Shown here: one piece after another, positions 5,947-8,254 of the stretch
How positions within the stretch are numbered: the first letter of the stretch is position 1
Layout: each line of letters begins with the position of its first letter
Origin: Methanomassiliicoccaceae archaeon
Lineage (GTDB): Archaea > Thermoplasmatota > Thermoplasmata > Methanomassiliicoccales > Methanomethylophilaceae
Direction: 5' to 3'
DNA length: 8,254 nucleotides
NCBI GenBank assembly: GCA_031260545.1
Contig: JAIRJQ010000075.1
Coordinates: 1-8,254, forward strand
Position numbers and translations under genes: made by a program
Notes under the pieces: generated by a model
Database searches by the model: none
The model's input: the letters and a program-made list of their open reading frames with translations, nothing else
What the model was told of the DNA's origin: nothing

Positions 5947-6366
5947 ATGGATGATTTGGACGAGAATATTATCGATGTGCTGAAGAAGGATTCCCGGCGG
6001 CCTTTCGTGGAGATCGCGGAGCAGCTTCAGGTGTCCGAGGGGACGATAAGAAGCCGCGTGCGGAGATTGACGGATGACGGAGTGATCAAGGGATTCACGA
6101 TCAAGACGAGCTCCAGGAACGTGAAGGCCATGGTGGAGATCCGGGTGGATGTCAATACGAATACAGAGGATGTTGCTGATTTCTTATCAAACCGCGAAGG
6201 GGTCACCGAAGTTTACGAAGTTACCGGGGATCAGGATATCATTGCCATCGTTGACGTTGAGACGTCGCAGCAGCTTAATGATATAATAGAAAGTGTGAGA
6301 CGCCAGGATAATATCCTCAGCACCCGCACTAGGCTCATACTCAAGGAACACTTCGGAGTTGGTTAA
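5947..6366 (+). CDS. Lrp/AsnC-family transcriptional regulator, probable regulator of lysine biosynthesis
   Basis: DNA-binding protein of 139 residues, a standard length for the family. The N-terminal winged helix-turn-helix spans about 2-50, with PFVEIAEQLQVSEGTIRSRV (20-39) as the helix-turn-helix, and the C-terminal RAM (ligand-binding and oligomerisation) domain covers about 60-136 with GDQDI (94-98) in place of the usual GDYDL. I chose the ATG at 5947 because MDDLD is the typical family N-terminus; GTG codons at 5935 and 5938 are in frame and would add up to four residues, and GAGGG at 5929-5933 is better spaced for 5947. Its stop codon directly touches the dapA start, so it is the first gene of the dapA-dapB-lysC operon. 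The Sulfolobus Lrp-type regulator LysM, which responds to lysine, is a functional precedent, but its targets belong to the different alpha-aminoadipate route. Ligand and mode of action here are inferred. Confidence 0.9.
   Translation: MDDLDENIIDVLKKDSRRPFVEIAEQLQVSEGTIRSRVRRLTDDGVIKGFTIKTSSRNVKAMVEIRVDVNTNTEDVADFLSNREGVTEVYEVTGDQDIIAIVDVETSQQLNDIIESVRRQDNILSTRTRLILKEHFGVG
6355..6358 (+). promoter_or_regulatory. Ribosome binding site for dapA
   Basis: GGAG in the last codons of the regulator gene, eight bases before the GTG at 6367. It supports this GTG as the dapA start and internal initiation within the operon mRNA. Confidence 0.5.
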
Positions 6367-7236
6367 GTGTTCCGCGGTACGATCACTGCCATCATCACGC
6401 CTTTCAGGAAGGACGGGTCCATTGACGAGGAGGCCCTCAGACGTTTGGTCACTTTTCAGGAGGAGAACGGCGCCGACGCGATAGTCCCGTGCGGTTCTAC
6501 CGGAGAATCGGCAACGTTATCGTTCGATGAGCACCTGCGCGTAGTTGGCATTGTGGTCGACCAAGTGAAGAGAGCGAAGGTCATCGCCGGCGCAGGCAGC
6601 AACTCGACATCCGAGGCCATCTCATTGAGCAGGCGCTCCGAGGCCGCGGGTGCCGACGGGATATTGTCGATATCGCCGTATTACAACAAACCTACCCAAG
6701 AAGGGATATTCAGGCACTACAAAGCGATAACCGAATCCATTAGCGTACCTCTTATCGTGTACAACATCCCGGGAAGGACCGCCAGCAACATCACTGCTGA
6801 CACGCTGCTGAGAATAGCAGAACTTCCGGGCATTGCCGGCGTAAAGGAAGCAAGCGGCAACCTTGAACAGATACAGCGCATACTCGACGGAAGGCCGAAG
6901 GGATTCTCTGTGCTTTCCGGGGACGATCCGCTGACCTATGAGATGATGAGGATGGGTGCGGACGGCACTATCTCCGTAGCATCGAACTGTGTCCCTGCCC
7001 GCATCTCGAAGATGGTCTCCCACTGCTTATCGGGAAAGATGAATGATGCCCTTGCGGTACACACTGAGCTGTCCCCTCTGTTCGCGGCACTGTTCTGTGA
7101 GACCAACCCCATACCGATAAAGTACATAATGGCGAAGATGGGATACGGGTCCGGAACGCTGAGGCTTCCTCTGACGGAACTTACGGAAAAGAACCGCGCA
7201 GCCGTTGACAGTGTGATGAAAAGTATTGGATTGTGA
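6367..7236 (+). CDS. dapA: 4-Hydroxy-tetrahydrodipicolinate synthase
   Basis: Condenses pyruvate with L-aspartate 4-semialdehyde, the first committed step of the diaminopimelate route to lysine. The 289-residue protein is a TIM-barrel aldolase of normal length. Compared from memory with E. coli DapA, visible active-site residues are S44-T45 in GSTGES (E. coli has TT), Y106 in PYYNKP, Y132 and R137 in YNIPGR, and the Schiff-base lysine K160 in GVKEASG. R137, which binds the substrate carboxylate, favours DapA over N-acetylneuraminate lyase and other aldolases of the family. Allosteric lysine-pocket residues S48, A49, H56, N79, E83 and Y105 are retained, with F53 where E. coli has histidine; feedback inhibition is therefore plausible. 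It starts with GTG immediately after the regulator's stop, with GGAG upstream, and is followed four bases later by dapB. The operon context strengthens the call. Confidence 0.95.
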   Translation: MFRGTITAIITPFRKDGSIDEEALRRLVTFQEENGADAIVPCGSTGESATLSFDEHLRVVGIVVDQVKRAKVIAGAGSNSTSEAISLSRRSEAAGADGILSISPYYNKPTQEGIFRHYKAITESISVPLIVYNIPGRTASNITADTLLRIAELPGIAGVKEASGNLEQIQRILDGRPKGFSVLSGDDPLTYEMMRMGADGTISVASNCVPARISKMVSHCLSGKMNDALAVHTELSPLFAALFCETNPIPIKYIMAKMGYGSGTLRLPLTELTEKNRAAVDSVMKSIGL

Positions 7237-7240
7237 TAAA

Positions 7241-8020
7241 ATGATAAATGTAGCCTTAGGAGGCGCAACCGGCAAGATGGGGCGCACTGTGTGTGACATA
7301 ATACAGAAAAGCAAGGACATGAGACTTGTTGGCGCTATGATCGCGCCCGAAGAGGAATTGTTCGGGAAGGAGGTCTATCCGGGGGTCATAGCGAAAGGTA
7401 TAGACGAACTGAAGAGCGTGGTGGAGAACGCTGATGTCTACGTTGACATAACGGCTGCGGGACCCGCATCCAAAGTGATAACCAAAGTTCCGTCAATGGG
7501 TGTGAATATGGTCATCGGCACTACCGGAATATCTGAGAACGTCATTCAGAACATGAGGGACGAGGTCTCAAAGAACAAGACGTCAGCGGTGCTCTCGGCG
7601 AATTACGCCGTCGGTGTGAACGTATTCTGGAAGATGTGCGAGATATTGGCGTCATCTTTGAAAGATTATGATATTGAGGTAATAGAAGCGCATCACAACC
7701 AGAAGAAGGATGCCCCCTCCGGTACGGCCATGGAGGCTGTGAAGAGAATGATGAAGGTCACAGAGATCAATGACGTTGTATACGGGCGAGAGGGAATGCC
7801 CGGCGCCAGAAAAAAGGAGATCGGGGTGCACGCGGTGCGCGGCGGCGATATCGTCGGCGATCATACAGTGATATTCGCCGGCAGCGGAGAGGTCATTGAA
7901 TTAAAGCACAGGATGGGCTCCAGGGACGCATTGGCCAAAGGATTCATAGAATCCATAAGATGGATATACGGCAAGAAGGACGGAAAGGTCCACGATCTGA
8001 ACGGAGTGCTGGGATTATGA
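7241..8020 (+). CDS. dapB: 4-Hydroxy-tetrahydrodipicolinate reductase
   Basis: Reduces the DapA product with NAD(P)H to tetrahydrodipicolinate. From ATG 7241 the protein has 259 residues, close to the family norm. The N-terminal Rossmann domain has GGATGKMG (7-14) and GTTG (93-96). The catalytic and substrate segment is EAHHNQKKDAPSGTA (149-163), containing H151 and K155, equivalent to E. coli H159 and K163, followed by HAVRGGDIVGDHTV (197-210). At the cofactor-specificity position after the second strand, where E. coli has a Glu-Arg pair, this protein has A35-P36 in GAMIAPEEE. An in-frame TTG at 7226 would overlap dapA and add five residues before the typical MINVALGG start, so ATG is chosen. 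Only a weak ribosome site precedes it, so translation may depend on coupling to dapA, four bases upstream. Its end overlaps the aspartate kinase start by four bases (ATGA). Confidence 0.95.
   Translation: MINVALGGATGKMGRTVCDIIQKSKDMRLVGAMIAPEEELFGKEVYPGVIAKGIDELKSVVENADVYVDITAAGPASKVITKVPSMGVNMVIGTTGISENVIQNMRDEVSKNKTSAVLSANYAVGVNVFWKMCEILASSLKDYDIEVIEAHHNQKKDAPSGTAMEAVKRMMKVTEINDVVYGREGMPGARKKEIGVHAVRGGDIVGDHTVIFAGSGEVIELKHRMGSRDALAKGFIESIRWIYGKKDGKVHDLNGVLGL
8003..8006 (+). promoter_or_regulatory. Ribosome binding site for aspartate kinase
   Basis: GGAG near the end of dapB, ten bases before the ATG at 8017, supporting the start in the ATGA overlap. Confidence 0.45.
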
Positions 8021-8254
8021 TCACTGTTCTTAAATTCGGAGGAACAAGCGTGGGATCCGCCGATGCCTTCCTGCGATCAGCAAAAATAATAATAGGAGGA
8101 GAAGGAGGAAGGGTGGCCGTCGTTTCCGCAATGTCCGGAGTTACGAATCACCTTGTACAATTCCTTGAGACGGACAGCTTGCCCGCGGACGATTCGATCG
8201 CCCTTCTCATCAAAAAGCATATGGATGTTGCCAATGAGCTTCTTTCCGGAAAGA
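8017..8254 (+). CDS. lysC: Aspartate kinase, N-terminal part (runs off window)
   Basis: Phosphorylates aspartate to 4-aspartyl phosphate, the entry step to lysine, threonine and methionine. Only the first 79 codons are inside the window; the family is normally 400-470 residues. The N-terminus carries the diagnostic KFGGTSVG (6-13) and the nucleotide-binding VVSAMSGVTN (35-44). The start overlaps the dapB stop as ATGA, so the two are translationally coupled. The regulatory ACT domains, which would show whether lysine or threonine inhibits it, lie beyond the edge. A fused homoserine dehydrogenase cannot be ruled out from the visible part. Placement after dapA and dapB points to a lysine-pathway isozyme, hence the symbol, which is provisional. 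Confidence 0.9.
   Translation, partial: MITVLKFGGTSVGSADAFLRSAKIIIGGEGGRVAVVSAMSGVTNHLVQFLETDSLPADDSIALLIKKHMDVANELLSGK

Overview
The window reads as a piece of a euryarchaeal chromosome, most likely a Thermoplasmatota methanogen related to Methanomassiliicoccales. The assignment is tentative, from gene content and protein style. Archaeal signs are AT-rich TATA-like boxes about 25-35 bases before several start codons with no leader, GGAG-type ribosome sites only inside operons, an archaeal-style prepilin peptidase, and an AmmeMemoRadiSam-type radical SAM enzyme. Coding density is high and all genes are chromosomal in character. I see no mobile element, CRISPR array, tRNA or rRNA.

Layout. 1-1208 (minus): larA, a nickel-pincer lactate racemase family enzyme whose C-terminal tip runs off the left edge. 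1209-1312: compact divergent promoter region. 1313-2269 (plus): thiL, thiamine-monophosphate kinase, overlapping amrS (2247-3257, plus). 3254-4045 (minus): archaeal prepilin peptidase, convergent with amrS and overlapping it by 4 bases. 4046-4173: divergent promoter region with small palindromes and an isolated strong Shine-Dalgarno followed by ATG-TAG. 4174-5778 (plus): a mechanosensitive channel of the MscS family with a signal peptide and a large extracytoplasmic domain. 5779-5946: terminator/promoter region. 5947 to the right edge (plus): a tight operon of an Lrp/AsnC regulator, dapA, dapB and the start of an aspartate kinase gene.

How the genes work together. The clearest unit is the last one. 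Aspartate kinase makes aspartyl phosphate, DapA condenses aspartate semialdehyde with pyruvate, and DapB reduces the product, so three enzymes of the diaminopimelate route to lysine are co-transcribed with an Lrp-type regulator whose stop codon directly abuts the dapA start. A lysine- or amino-acid-responsive pathway regulator is the natural inference. thiL and amrS are translationally coupled but have no obvious pathway link. The peptidase and the channel are both envelope proteins sharing a divergent promoter region.

I did not find a clear undescribed system. The points most worth a second look are the Lrp-dap-lysC arrangement, the ectodomain-bearing MscS channel, the unusual nucleotide-binding residues of DapB, the SD-ATG-TAG element, and the use of TAG in a possibly pyrrolysine-decoding lineage.
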